This document shows positions 6,926-15,179 of a DNA stretch of 38,623 nucleotides, piece after piece. The position numbers and the translations under genes are program-made. How positions within the stretch are numbered: position 1 is the stretch's first letter; each line of letters begins with the position of its first letter. This DNA comes from PMNU01 sp035480575 (GTDB lineage Bacteria; Patescibacteriota; Saccharimonadia; Saccharimonadales; UBA4665): contig DATIHR010000004.1 in the NCBI GenBank assembly GCA_035480575.1, forward strand, positions 1 through 38,623. Reading direction: 5' to 3'. The notes beneath the pieces are model-generated. The model saw nothing but the letters and a program-made list of their open reading frames with translations. It was not told where the DNA came from and made no database searches.

Positions 6926-7198
6926 ATGGAATTCGAGTGGGATGACAGTAAAAGTACCTTCAACCTTCACAAGCATGGGCTGTCATTCTACGAGGCCCAA
7001 ACCGCTTTCCTCGATAAGAAGAGAGTTATTCTTCCTGACACAAAACATTCGTCCGAGGAAAAGAGATATTTTTGTATTGGAAAGACGTCAACCGGCGGCA
7101 TTGCTACCGTCAGATTCACTAAGAGAAACGGCCATATTCGCATTATTGGTGCAGGATATTGGCGAGAAGGAGTAAAACGATATGACAAACAAAGTTAG
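6926..7198 (+). CDS. brnT: BrnT-family toxin (RelE-fold ribonuclease)
   Basis: A 90-residue protein starting MEFEWDDSKSTFNLHKHGLS, the signature of BrnT toxins (FEWDxxKxxxNxxKHGxSF). Later parts also fit: RYFCIGKTSTGG and RIIGAGYWREGVKRY near the end. BrnT toxins are RelE-fold ribonucleases that arrest translation. The gene overlaps the next one by 17 bases in another frame, so toxin and antitoxin are coupled, toxin first, as is usual for brnTA. Confidence 0.88.
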   Translation: MEFEWDDSKSTFNLHKHGLSFYEAQTAFLDKKRVILPDTKHSSEEKRYFCIGKTSTGGIATVRFTKRNGHIRIIGAGYWREGVKRYDKQS

Positions 7199-7439
7199 CT
7201 ATACAGATGCGCCGACCGAGATTGCCGAAGCATTGGAAAACGCGGGCGCTTTAGAAGATTTCCTGCCATCCCCAGAGCAGCTCGTACTCAAGACTGAAAA
7301 GGAAAAGATTACTATTGCCATCGATAAGAATAGCTTGGAGCTATTTAAGCAGTATGCAAACAAGCACAATGCTAAGTACCAGACTATGATTAACGGTGTG
7401 CTTAGCTCTTACGCCGATAAGTTCTTGAGTCACAAGTAG
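7182..7439 (+). CDS. brnA: BrnA-like antitoxin
   Basis: An 85-residue protein that starts inside the end of brnT. Its C-terminal half, ITIAIDKNSLELFKQY then NAKYQTMINGVLSSYAD, matches the ribbon-helix-helix DNA-binding part of BrnA (beta strand, then YQTxINxxLxxY). The N-terminal half is more acidic and should bind BrnT. It is expected to repress the operon through the palindrome between the -35 and -10 of brnT. Confidence 0.8.
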   Translation: MTNKVSYTDAPTEIAEALENAGALEDFLPSPEQLVLKTEKEKITIAIDKNSLELFKQYANKHNAKYQTMINGVLSSYADKFLSHK

Positions 7440-7447
7440 ATAGAAGC

Positions 7448-7996
7448 ATGGATTTTGCTGCGGTCATTGGCATTGCAACTTCGGTATTAGGTTTAGCTCC
7501 CGATACGGTTAGCTTTATAAAAAATAAGCTGACTAAGAAAATAGCAATAACGCCTAACTTTATAGAAACAAAATCGCGTCATTGGGATTCTACTAACTCT
7601 GTAATAGTACAGAATAAAACGGAAGCTCCAGTTTTTTCTATACAAGTTGTCTTTTGGCATGATGGCAATCAGAAATTGGAATTCAAACTTGAAAAGGTAA
7701 AGAAAGAAATTGAAATAGAAAGTCTCGTTATTAACTACGGTGTAGTAGTATACAGGGGCGAAGTATCAGGTCAGAAGTTTGCGATAGTTGAATTATTGAG
7801 ACTATTGCCAAAGGAAAGTGTTGAAATCGACCTGCAAATTGAGAAGTCAGGTAGCGTTAAGATATTTCCAGTGGCATTTGATGAAAAACAGAGCAAACAG
7901 GTATTGAACGATAAGAACGAATTCGTGTACCCGTTTACGCCTCCATTTGAGATGTCTCTATCCTCAATAGGCTTATTTCTGAAGAAGAAAGACTAA
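7448..7996 (+). CDS. Hypothetical protein with a hydrophobic N-terminus
   Basis: A 182-residue protein starting eight bases after brnA. The first ~25 residues (MDFAAVIGIATSVLGLAPDT) are hydrophobic and could anchor it weakly. The rest is lysine-rich and beta-type (SIQVVFWHDGNQKLEFKLEK, KSVEIDLQIEKSG-like strands), perhaps an immunoglobulin-like or beta-sandwich fold. I do not recognise the family. Its spacing suggests co-transcription with brnTA, and its AT-rich codon use sets it apart from the GC-richer flanks. Confidence 0.6.
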   Translation: MDFAAVIGIATSVLGLAPDTVSFIKNKLTKKIAITPNFIETKSRHWDSTNSVIVQNKTEAPVFSIQVVFWHDGNQKLEFKLEKVKKEIEIESLVINYGVVVYRGEVSGQKFAIVELLRLLPKESVEIDLQIEKSGSVKIFPVAFDEKQSKQVLNDKNEFVYPFTPPFEMSLSSIGLFLKKKD

Positions 7997-8241
7997 GGGT
8001 ACCTATTGAATTAGGGTGAGGGACTCGACCTTCCAGCGCTAAAGAATATTACTTTTGCTACTGAAGCTTTTAAGTTTAGCTTACGGCCGATGAGGGATAG
8101 CGGACTTCGTCCTTTATCCGTACGACCGTGCTCGGTGCAAGCACCTGCGCGCGGTGAGGGATTCGCCTTATTGTGCTCCGCTCACGGGCAAAGCCCTACC
8201 GCTTCGGCTAAACAAGGAAAACAGAATATGCCACTGGCATA
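7997..8241. other. Gene-free, hairpin-rich stretch with tRNA-like fragments
   Basis: I see no gene here. The stretch holds two short matches to the T-arm side of the neighbouring tRNA-Gln: GGGTGAGGGACTCGACC (8014-8030) and GGTGAGGGATTCG (8153-8165), the latter identical to 8348-8360 in the tRNA. It also has a hairpin around GTGCT/AGCAC and a 12-bp palindrome CAGAATATGCCA-C-TGGCATATTCTG (8222-8246). The segment 8087-8120 resembles 5154-5183. This looks like remains of repeated integration or recombination at the tRNA. Confidence 0.6.
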
Positions 8242-8355
8242 TTCTGCCCCGCTCATGCCATCCCTTCGGGTGGCATTCGGGTGTCCGAATCCCGCACCGG
8301 CAGTAAAAATGCACCAACCGCTGGCTGGTGCATTTTTACTGGCTGGGGGTGAGGG
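8242..8355. repeat. Right copy of the 114-bp direct repeat
   Basis: Matches 5184-5297 with one mismatch. It runs from flanking DNA through three hairpins into the 3' end of the intact tRNA-Gln. The last hairpin (8302-8316/8326-8340, 15-bp perfect stem, nine-base loop) has a run of T on the tRNA-sense strand and probably ends tRNA transcription. Confidence 0.9.
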
Positions 8356-8414
8356 ATTCGAACCCCCGAATGCCAGGACCAAAACCTGGTGCCTTACCAC
8401 TTGGCCAACCCCCA
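8340..8414 (-). tRNA. tRNA-Gln (anticodon TTG)
   Basis: The minus strand folds as a full cloverleaf: acceptor TGGGGGT/ACCCCCA, D-stem GCC/GGC, anticodon stem CCAGG/CCTGG with loop TTTTGGT giving anticodon TTG (reads CAA), and T-stem GGGGG/CCCTC with loop TTCGAAT. The discriminator is G and the CCA end is encoded. Its 3' end faces the island, the usual side for integration. Confidence 0.95.
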
Positions 8415-8480
8415 ATATTTTGGGTTTATCAGAGTGATTTTATCGTAAAATGCGACTTTTGGCAATGCAGGCTGGTGGTC

Positions 8481-9770
8481 CTAGGCTGCGGGTTCGGGTT
8501 TGGCGGGGTTTTCGTGTGGGGAGAGCGCGTCGGCTGCTTTGGCTTTGGGGTCAATGGTGGCACGGCGCCTGGCGGCTAGGGCAAATGGCAGGGCTAGTGC
8601 TTGGAACCCTGCGCTCAGTAAGTACGATGCAGGGTACCCCCAGACATCCGCAGCCTTACCAAGTGTTGGCTGGATGACGACACCACCGCTCGAACCCAGG
8701 AGCGAGTCGAACGACAGTACGGTTGCCCGCTGCTCGGTGGGTATGAGTCCGTTAAGGTACGCCTGCCGCACGGGCATAGTCGCGGCAGAAAGGAGCGCCC
8801 ACAGCACGACAAAGAATATAACCGCCCAAAAATGCGGGATAAGGCCCATGAGCGCAATGGCAACGGTGCTGAGCAGCAGGCCGACGACCAGTATGGTGGT
8901 GCGCCGCCGGAACTTTTGGCCAATGCGGGGCGCTAGCATACCGCCGGCTACCTGTGCCCCGGCCACAATGGCTGCAGTAATACCGGCTAGGGCGTATGCC
9001 TTGCTGTCGCCGAGCAGTTCCAGTAGATATGGTTGCAGTGCGTAGAAGCCGTAAAAACTAACGCCGGATATGAATGGCGACGAAAGCATAATCCAGCGAA
9101 CGGGCGGATATTTAAGGCCGTGCTCGATGGAGCTGTTAAGAATACGCTTCATTTCTGTAAACGGTCGCTCGCCTTTTGCGGGCGTAAAACCCAAATCGCG
9201 CATAAGCGTAAACGCCAAAACGAACGTAATAAGTAAAATAATGCCGCGCAGCAAGTATGGTACGCCCAAGTTTGTAGCTTGGGCAATGAGCCCGCCGCCG
9301 ACCGAGCCGGTAAACATGGCAATACCGCTGACTATTTGCCCTTTGGCAAATACTGTATCGAGTTTGCCCTTGTAGCCGGTAAAGTGCAGCGCATCTACTA
9401 GCCAGGCTTCGGTGGCGCCCGAAAAGAACGTAAAACCAAGGCCTAAAAATGCGGACACCGCTGCCCACTCCCAAAACCCCGCGTGCAACTGCCAGAGCAG
9501 CATGTACAGCAGTGTCGAAACAGCCAGCGTGATCGTACCCAGCATAAACGATGCCCGCCTGCCCTTTAGGTCGGCAATGACGCCCGTTGGTACTTCAAAA
9601 ATAACCATGCCGGCAGTAAAGAACGCGTTCGCGGCAAAGGCCTCAAGATTATTAAGCCCTGCATCAAGCAAGAATATGGTGTTAATACCCCAAATAAGCG
9701 ATGCGGCTAAGGTGTTGAATGACGCAAGAAGCAGGTATGTTGTTTGTACTTTGCGAGCGGCAGGAGGCAT
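8481..9770 (-). CDS. MFS transporter
   Basis: A 429-residue membrane protein with about 12 hydrophobic segments. GVIADLKGRRAS between the second and third segments is the MFS motif A (GxxxDxxGRR), and a long polar loop in the middle (LGFTPAKGERPFTEMKRI) separates the two six-helix halves. The type is that of drug or metabolite exporters in the inner membrane; the substrate is unknown. TACAAT with an upstream TG (9780-9785) lies nine bases before ATG 9770 and no Shine-Dalgarno is seen, so the message is probably leaderless. Confidence 0.88.
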   Translation of the reverse strand: MPPAARKVQTTYLLLASFNTLAASLIWGINTIFLLDAGLNNLEAFAANAFFTAGMVIFEVPTGVIADLKGRRASFMLGTITLAVSTLLYMLLWQLHAGFWEWAAVSAFLGLGFTFFSGATEAWLVDALHFTGYKGKLDTVFAKGQIVSGIAMFTGSVGGGLIAQATNLGVPYLLRGIILLITFVLAFTLMRDLGFTPAKGERPFTEMKRILNSSIEHGLKYPPVRWIMLSSPFISGVSFYGFYALQPYLLELLGDSKAYALAGITAAIVAGAQVAGGMLAPRIGQKFRRRTTILVVGLLLSTVAIALMGLIPHFWAVIFFVVLWALLSAATMPVRQAYLNGLIPTEQRATVLSFDSLLGSSGGVVIQPTLGKAADVWGYPASYLLSAGFQALALPFALAARRRATIDPKAKAADALSPHENPAKPEPAA

Positions 9771-9779
9771 TACCTACAT

Positions 9780-9785
9780 ATTGTA
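9780..9785 (-). promoter_or_regulatory. Extended -10 of the MFS gene
   Basis: TGcTACAAT on the minus strand ends nine bases before ATG 9770, predicting a start of transcription at or next to the start codon. Confidence 0.5.
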
Positions 9786-9871
9786 GCAGTAACGGCAGGG
9801 GTATGTAATTTTGTCATTTTTTGTGGTTTGGTATTGTGCACTCCTATAAGCGTGTCGTACATTTTAATAAG

Positions 9872-10813
9872 ATGCCAAAACAAACGACGAACCCTGCCGA
9901 CTACATTGAACCGCTCAATATGAACGGTTTGCAGGGCCGCATGCTGCATGTGCCATCGGCCAACCCCAAGCATAATAAAGAGATTTTGGTTGTGTATGGC
10001 CACCATGCCCTGCTAGAACGCTGGTGGGGGCTTATGCAAAACTTTAACGCCTACGGCAATGTCACCATGCCCGACTTACCTGGCTTTGGTGGTATGGATA
10101 GCTTCTACAAGATTGGCCAAAAGCCTACCATAGATAACCTGGCGGATTATTTGGCATCGTTTATTAAATTGCGGTACAAACGCAAGCGGATCATTTTAGT
10201 AGGTATTTCGTTTGGTTTTACGGTGGTGACCCGCATGTTGCAACGGTATCCGGAGCTAACCAAAAAGGTAGATTTTTTGATAAGTGCCATTGGGTTTTCG
10301 CGTTACGACGATTTTAGTTTTAGCCGTTCGCGTATGCTTATGTATCGCATGCTTTCACGCACCGCAAGTATGCCGGTGGTGTCATCGGTGTTTAGGATGG
10401 TGGCGCTGAACCCATGGGTGCTGACCAAAGCATATGCCCGGACGCATAATGCTAAAAAGAAGTTTGCCGCAGCAAAAGACAAAGACGCGTTTGACAAGAT
10501 GATGGAGATGGAGATCGTACTATGGCATGTGAACGACCTGAGGACACACATGTATACAACCAACCAGTTTTTGCATGTCGATAACTGCAAGGTACAGATA
10601 GATTTGCCGGTGTGGCATATTGGCTCTAAGGGTGATTTTTATTTTGATAACCACGCCGTCGAGCAGCACATGCGCATTATATTCAAAGAATTCAACGGCA
10701 TCGAGCTTGATCTTACAACCCATGCGCCCAGTGTCGTGGCAACCAAAAAGGAATCGGCCGCATTTATCCCGGTCAAGCTGCGCCGCGTGCTGCACAAGAT
10801 TGCCAAACAGTAG
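9872..10813 (+). CDS. Alpha/beta hydrolase
   Basis: A protein of about 313 residues with the alpha/beta-hydrolase order: ILVVYGHHALLERWWG (oxyanion region), NVTMPDLPGFGGMD (a strand and turn common in this fold), then RIILVGISFGFTVV, whose G-x-S-x-G holds the nucleophile. A candidate late His lies in the last third (FDNHAVEQH or TTHAPS). A TTG at 9821 would extend it by 17 residues, but ATG 9872 starts the conserved part. The substrate is unknown; the two glycosyltransferases downstream suggest a lipid or glycolipid role, which is inference. Confidence 0.8.
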   Translation: MPKQTTNPADYIEPLNMNGLQGRMLHVPSANPKHNKEILVVYGHHALLERWWGLMQNFNAYGNVTMPDLPGFGGMDSFYKIGQKPTIDNLADYLASFIKLRYKRKRIILVGISFGFTVVTRMLQRYPELTKKVDFLISAIGFSRYDDFSFSRSRMLMYRMLSRTASMPVVSSVFRMVALNPWVLTKAYARTHNAKKKFAAAKDKDAFDKMMEMEIVLWHVNDLRTHMYTTNQFLHVDNCKVQIDLPVWHIGSKGDFYFDNHAVEQHMRIIFKEFNGIELDLTTHAPSVVATKKESAAFIPVKLRRVLHKIAKQ

Positions 10814-10818
10814 CATGG

Positions 10819-10824
10819 TATAAT
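10819..10824 (+). promoter_or_regulatory. Extended -10 of the first GT4 gene
   Basis: TGgTATAAT lies six bases after the hydrolase stop and 10 bases before ATG 10835. It suggests an internal promoter giving a leaderless or near-leaderless message. Confidence 0.5.
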
Positions 10825-10834
10825 TGGCCCAGAT

Positions 10835-11977
10835 ATGAAGGTAGGATTGGTGTTTCCGTACAACGTCGCAAAAGGGGGCGGCGTAAAAGAAATCGTTTTT
10901 GCTATACAAGCGGTGCTTCGCAGGCGTGGCCACGACGCCTATATACTTACCCCTCGTCCACAGGACCATGACGGCGTGGTGCCCCACGAGCATATGATTT
11001 TTGTAGGCAGTGCGGCCGATTTTAATTCACCTACGCGTACGACGATTCAGATTTCGGCGAGTGTAAACGATACTATCGACACCATTTTGGCCCGGCACAA
11101 TTTTGACGTACTCCATTTTCATGAGCCGTGGATTCCTATGCTTAGTCTGCAACTGCTTAGTCGTTCGAATACGGTTAACATCGGTACATTTCATGCTAAA
11201 TTGCCAGAGACCATCATCAGCCGTACGATGGCTAAAGTAGTAACGCCGTATACAAAATCGGTACTCAAATATATTGATGCTTTTACGGCGGTATCTGACG
11301 CCGCAGCTGAATATGTGTGTTCGCAAACCAAACAACCGGTAACGATTATCCCGAACGGCATAGACAGTAAGCAGTATAAGCCGCCCCGCAAGATTTACGA
11401 CGACCGGAAGCAAAAGACTATTTTATATGTTGGCCGTTTGGAAGGACGTAAAGGCGTTAGGTATTTGTTGCAAGCCTTCCGGTTGCTACAGAACAAGCAG
11501 CCTGATGTGCACCTAATAATAGCTGGCGACGGTCCGGACCGCGAAAAGTTAGAGGAGCTTGCGGCCGATCTCGAGCTGCAAAACGTATCGTTTTTAGGGT
11601 ACGTACCGCACGCCGATAAAATAAAATTATTACAAGATAGCGACCTCTATTGTTCCCCTGCCATCTACGGTGAAAGTTTCGGCGTGGTGCTGTTAGAGGC
11701 TATGGCAACGGGCTTAGTAACGGTTGCTGGCGATAACCCGGGGTATGCATCGGTTATGAATGGCCTGGGTAGTATTTCGCTGGTAGACCCAAAGCATGCA
11801 GCCGAATTTGCTCGCCGGCTTGACCTGTTATTGCACGAGACTGACTTGCGTAAATTGTGGCGGGAGTGGGCGGCTAACGAGCTGCCAAAATACAGTTACG
11901 AGCACATTGTAACCCAATACGAGGAAGTTTATTTAAACGCGCTTGCGGCAAAGTTGACACAGAAAGAACTAGCCTAA
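10835..11977 (+). CDS. GT4-family glycosyltransferase (first of two)
   Basis: A 380-residue GT-B enzyme. MKVGLVFPYNVAKGGGVKEI is the N-terminal Rossmann start with the Gly-rich acceptor loop, FHAKLPETIISR lies in the first domain, IPNGIDSKQY begins the linker, and YVGRLEGRKGVRYLLQA opens the second. YGESFGVVLLEAMATG is the E-x7-E motif that binds the nucleotide sugar. The layout is that of PimA-like mannosyltransferases, which act on membrane lipids at the cytosolic face; the sugar and acceptor cannot be read from sequence. The next GT4 gene starts six bases after its stop. Confidence 0.9.
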   Translation: MKVGLVFPYNVAKGGGVKEIVFAIQAVLRRRGHDAYILTPRPQDHDGVVPHEHMIFVGSAADFNSPTRTTIQISASVNDTIDTILARHNFDVLHFHEPWIPMLSLQLLSRSNTVNIGTFHAKLPETIISRTMAKVVTPYTKSVLKYIDAFTAVSDAAAEYVCSQTKQPVTIIPNGIDSKQYKPPRKIYDDRKQKTILYVGRLEGRKGVRYLLQAFRLLQNKQPDVHLIIAGDGPDREKLEELAADLELQNVSFLGYVPHADKIKLLQDSDLYCSPAIYGESFGVVLLEAMATGLVTVAGDNPGYASVMNGLGSISLVDPKHAAEFARRLDLLLHETDLRKLWREWAANELPKYSYEHIVTQYEEVYLNALAAKLTQKELA

Positions 11978-11982
11978 ACATC

Positions 11983-13122
11983 ATGCACAGGGTCGGGATG
12001 GTTTTTGATGACTCGCTGGATAAACCAGATGGCGTGCAGCAGTTCGTACTAACCCTGGGCCAGTGGCTTGCCGCCCAGGGCCACGATGTGCACTACCTTA
12101 CGGGCGAGACCAAACGAACGGATCTGCCCAATTTGCATTCGTTATCCAAGAACGTCAAGGTGCGGTTTAATCAAAATCGTATGGCAATCCCCTTGCCTGC
12201 CAACCGCCATAACCTAAAAAAACTGCTGCGCGAACAGCAGTTCGATATTTTGCATGTACAAATGCCGTATAGTCCGTTTTTAGCTGGGCGGATTATTAGT
12301 GCCGCCGACCCCGGCACGGCCGTAGTGGGTACGTTCCATATAGCGCCCCATTCCGACCTTGTTACGGTGGCTAACAAGCTGTTGGGTGTGTGGTCACGCG
12401 GCACGCTTAAACGGTTCGATGCCTTTACGGCTACCTCGGCACCCGCTGCCGAGTTTGCCAAACAAACCTTTGGTATTGATTGCCAGGTAGTGCCCTTGCC
12501 TATTCGGCTGGATGGCTTTCGAGGCGCGCTGCCGTTCGATCGCTATAAAGCTGGCAAACATGTGGTGTTTTTGGGCCGTTTGGTCGAGCGCAAAGGCTGC
12601 CAGTATTTGCTACAGGCCGCGCATCTTATTTTTAAGGAGGGCGATTGGCCTACCGATACCAAGCTTATTATATGCGGCGGCGGCCACATGGAGGGCGAAC
12701 TAAAACGGTTCGTGCACGCTAACAAAATGGACAAGATTGTGGAATTTACGGGCTATATATCCGAGGAAGATAAACCACACTACTTAGCCTCGGCCGATGT
12801 TGTCGTGTACCCGAGCACTGGCGGCGAAAGCTTTGGCGTTGTTTTGCTCGAGGCTATGGCCTCCTGTAACGGCATTGTGCTGGCTGGCAACAACCCCGGT
12901 TATGCCAGCGTACTGGGTAAGCGCAAGCAGCAACTGTTTGACCCACTTGACCCTGCTGATCTTGCGAAGCGCCTGCTGGGCGCCCTAGATTTTGACGATA
13001 TGCGCCTAAAAGCCCGCGACTGGCAGCGCAAGTACGTCGAGCAATTTGACGTGCCAAATGTTGGCCAGCAGTTTTACGCCATATACGACAAAGCCATGTC
13101 CGGCCGCAATATCGGTACATAG
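11983..13122 (+). CDS. GT4-family glycosyltransferase (second of two)
   Basis: A 379-residue GT-B enzyme related to the preceding one. It has GVQQFVLTLGQWLAAQGHDV at the N-terminus, VVGTFHIAPHSD, FLGRLVERKGCQYLLQA, and GGESFGVVLLEAMAS as the donor-binding E-x7-E motif. Both genes share the GxxxR(R)G(H)D start and FHxxP, so they probably arose by duplication and act in sequence on one glycolipid or polysaccharide; that is inference. The stop lies three bases from the convergent stop of the aldolase-like gene. Confidence 0.9.
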   Translation: MHRVGMVFDDSLDKPDGVQQFVLTLGQWLAAQGHDVHYLTGETKRTDLPNLHSLSKNVKVRFNQNRMAIPLPANRHNLKKLLREQQFDILHVQMPYSPFLAGRIISAADPGTAVVGTFHIAPHSDLVTVANKLLGVWSRGTLKRFDAFTATSAPAAEFAKQTFGIDCQVVPLPIRLDGFRGALPFDRYKAGKHVVFLGRLVERKGCQYLLQAAHLIFKEGDWPTDTKLIICGGGHMEGELKRFVHANKMDKIVEFTGYISEEDKPHYLASADVVVYPSTGGESFGVVLLEAMASCNGIVLAGNNPGYASVLGKRKQQLFDPLDPADLAKRLLGALDFDDMRLKARDWQRKYVEQFDVPNVGQQFYAIYDKAMSGRNIGT

Positions 13123-13125
13123 CTA

Positions 13126-13911
13126 CTATAATGACGCTATTTTTGGGGTGACAGCATTGCTGTGCACGACTTGCTGCACGGTTTGTGTCAGCGCCTCGGC
13201 ATCTGGTGCCGCGAAAGCGTCGCTCGTAAACAGCACACCCTGCGCACCTGCTTCAACTGCGTCACGCGCCAATTGCAGGTTTCGCAAAATAGAAGTATTT
13301 GGTTGGCTTCTGACTAATACAGGACGTTCCAGCGGGCCGTCACCGACACACGTGGCAAAACTTTTCCGGCTGCCCGTGTATGGCAGGATGACGGCTGTAG
13401 CGCCGAGTTCGGTGACGATTCTTGCGCTATGCCGAACGCGCTTGGCATATGCGTCTGGGCCGGGGCTGCCCTCTTGTGCCTGAACATATACGTCCGCAAT
13501 AACCGGCATCCCCTCTTGATAGGCAGCGCCTATAAGATCTCCAAAGTTATAGAACGTGTTGTCGTATCCTGGTACTTCAGTGCAGTCGAAGGGGACCATG
13601 ATAGCCGAGAAATGGTCTTTTCTCGCGGTTTCGATCGTGCCACTCAGTGCATCGCGATTCTCGCCTGGCTGCCGCATGGTGGCTCGGCCAATATGTAGGA
13701 CTAATGGCGTATTAATGAGCGGTTCTGCGAATGTGCATGCAAGCTCGTGTGTGACCACAACGCCAGTTGCGCCTCCACGTGCGGCCTGTACGGCTAACTC
13801 GCCTCTATTATGTGCGCCATTGTTAGGGTGTACTAGAATGGCACGGCCAGATGCGCGGTGTAGAAGTTGATGAAACCGCCGATCTATTCCGGGCTGATGT
13901 GCAGTGTACAT
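13126..13911 (-). CDS. DeoC/FbaB-type aldolase-fold protein without the catalytic lysine
   Basis: A protein of about 261 residues with a TIM-barrel pattern like class I fructose-bisphosphate aldolase (FbaB/DhnA) and LsrF: GGATGVVVTHELA, FSAIMVPFDC, MPVIADVYVQAQ, TELGATAVILPYTGS, and AVEAGAQGVLFTSDAF. In those enzymes the strand ADxVKxxY carries the Schiff-base lysine; here it is AVILPY, with Leu at 176. So it may not be an aldolase, or may use another residue. I chose ATG 13911 over 13941 because TATACT lies seven bases before it and the longer start would include the promoter. Confidence 0.6.
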   Translation of the reverse strand: MYTAHQPGIDRRFHQLLHRASGRAILVHPNNGAHNRGELAVQAARGGATGVVVTHELACTFAEPLINTPLVLHIGRATMRQPGENRDALSGTIETARKDHFSAIMVPFDCTEVPGYDNTFYNFGDLIGAAYQEGMPVIADVYVQAQEGSPGPDAYAKRVRHSARIVTELGATAVILPYTGSRKSFATCVGDGPLERPVLVRSQPNTSILRNLQLARDAVEAGAQGVLFTSDAFAAPDAEALTQTVQQVVHSNAVTPKIASL

Positions 13912-13918
13912 GCGCACC

Positions 13919-13924
13919 AGTATA
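13919..13924 (-). promoter_or_regulatory. Extended -10 deciding the aldolase-like start
   Basis: TGcTATACT on the minus strand ends seven bases before ATG 13911. It lies inside the ORF if the upstream ATG at 13941 is used, so the shorter start is preferred. Confidence 0.55.
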
Positions 13925-14009
13925 GCAAAGTGCGACACCATGGCAGCTGGCTCGACAACTTTACGGACATGCGTAATAATACAGATAACATAAGGGGGTA
14001 TTGCAACTC

Positions 14010-15179
14010 ATGCTGGGATTTCGCAAAAAAGCAGATGGCGACACACAAACAATAAACCTTAGTATCCCTAATGCAACCATAGTGCGGGTCATGGTGGTGG
14101 TTATTCTGTCGCTTATTGGGCTGGCTGCCCTGCGGCAGGCTTCGCACGCGTTGGTGCTCATTTTTACGGCATTCTTTTTGACGCTTGCGTTAAATGCGCC
14201 GGTACACTGGCTGGCTATACGCCTGCCGGGCGATGGCAAAAACAAGCGGGCCATTGCAACAGCTATTTCGTTTTTTGTGGTTGTCGTGTTGCTGGCCGGC
14301 TTTTTGGCAAGCATCGTGCCGCCACTTATTCGTCAAACAACTAACTTTTTTTCTGCCGCTCCCGACCTTGTAGCACAGGTACAAGACGAAAATAGCACTG
14401 CTGGCCGCTTTATTACCCGTTACCACCTAGAGGGCCAGGTAGATAAGCTATCCGGCGAGCTGGGCGACCGCCTTGGTAACATCGGTGGTACTGCCGTAAG
14501 TAGTGTTACGAAGCTGGGGACGAGTGTTTTTACAGTGCTTACCATTTTGGTACTAACTTTCATGATGCTTATAGAGGGGCCTAAATGGATACGGTTTATT
14601 AAAGATGTTATTCCCGAACGCCAACACGCACGTGTAGATCGCTTAACAACCCAGATGTATGCCGTGGTAAAGGGTTACGTGAATGGCCAGGTAGTGCTGG
14701 CTGCTATTGCTGCCGCTATGCTGCTGCCTGCGCTTATTATCTTAGGTGTTAGTTACCCGGTGGCACTTATGGTGGTCGTGTTTATTTGTGGGTTAATACC
14801 ACTGGTTGGTCACACAATTGGCGCGGTTATTGTTACGACGGTCGCACTGTTTACCTCGGTGTGGGCGGCGGTGCTTATTTTGGGTTACTACATTTTGTAC
14901 CAGCAAATAGAAAATTATATTATTCAGCCACGTATCCAGGCTAACTCTACCAATATGTCACCCTTGCTGGTATTTATGGCTGTTATTATTGGCGTTAACT
15001 TTGGCGGGCTGTTTGGTGGTTTAGTGGCCATACCGGTTATGGGCTGCATTCGTATATTAGTACTGGAATACCTGCACAGCCGGCACATTATAGAAGACAA
15101 AACCTACAAAGACGCCATTACGAACAAGAAGGACAAAGAAAACAATCCGTACGCCGACACGTTCGACGCTAGTGACTAA
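14010..15179 (+). CDS. AI-2E/PerM family membrane protein
   Basis: A protein of about 389 residues. Two N-terminal hydrophobic segments (VRVMVVVILSLIGLAAL; LVLIFTAFFLTLALNAPV) are followed by a third (ISFFVVVVLLAGFL), a large soluble loop, and a C-terminal block with GYVNGQVVLAAIAAAMLL, GLIPLVGHTIGAV and ENYIIQPRIQANSTN, the hallmark of the AI-2E/PerM/YdiK family. Members have been linked to autoinducer-2 or Na+/H+ exchange, but most are unassigned. ATG 14010 is preferred over TTG 14001 because AGGGGG at 13993-13998 lies 11 bases from the ATG and only two from the TTG. Confidence 0.88.
   Translation: MLGFRKKADGDTQTINLSIPNATIVRVMVVVILSLIGLAALRQASHALVLIFTAFFLTLALNAPVHWLAIRLPGDGKNKRAIATAISFFVVVVLLAGFLASIVPPLIRQTTNFFSAAPDLVAQVQDENSTAGRFITRYHLEGQVDKLSGELGDRLGNIGGTAVSSVTKLGTSVFTVLTILVLTFMMLIEGPKWIRFIKDVIPERQHARVDRLTTQMYAVVKGYVNGQVVLAAIAAAMLLPALIILGVSYPVALMVVVFICGLIPLVGHTIGAVIVTTVALFTSVWAAVLILGYYILYQQIENYIIQPRIQANSTNMSPLLVFMAVIIGVNFGGLFGGLVAIPVMGCIRILVLEYLHSRHIIEDKTYKDAITNKKDKENNPYADTFDASD

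Noticed and set aside
5184..8355. CRISPR array
   Set aside because: There are only two long copies 3 kb apart, with no regular short repeat-spacer pattern anywhere in the window.
8090..8437. 115-codon open frame across the repeat and tRNA
   Set aside because: It translates hairpins and the tRNA gene, has no ribosome site and mirrors the repeat.
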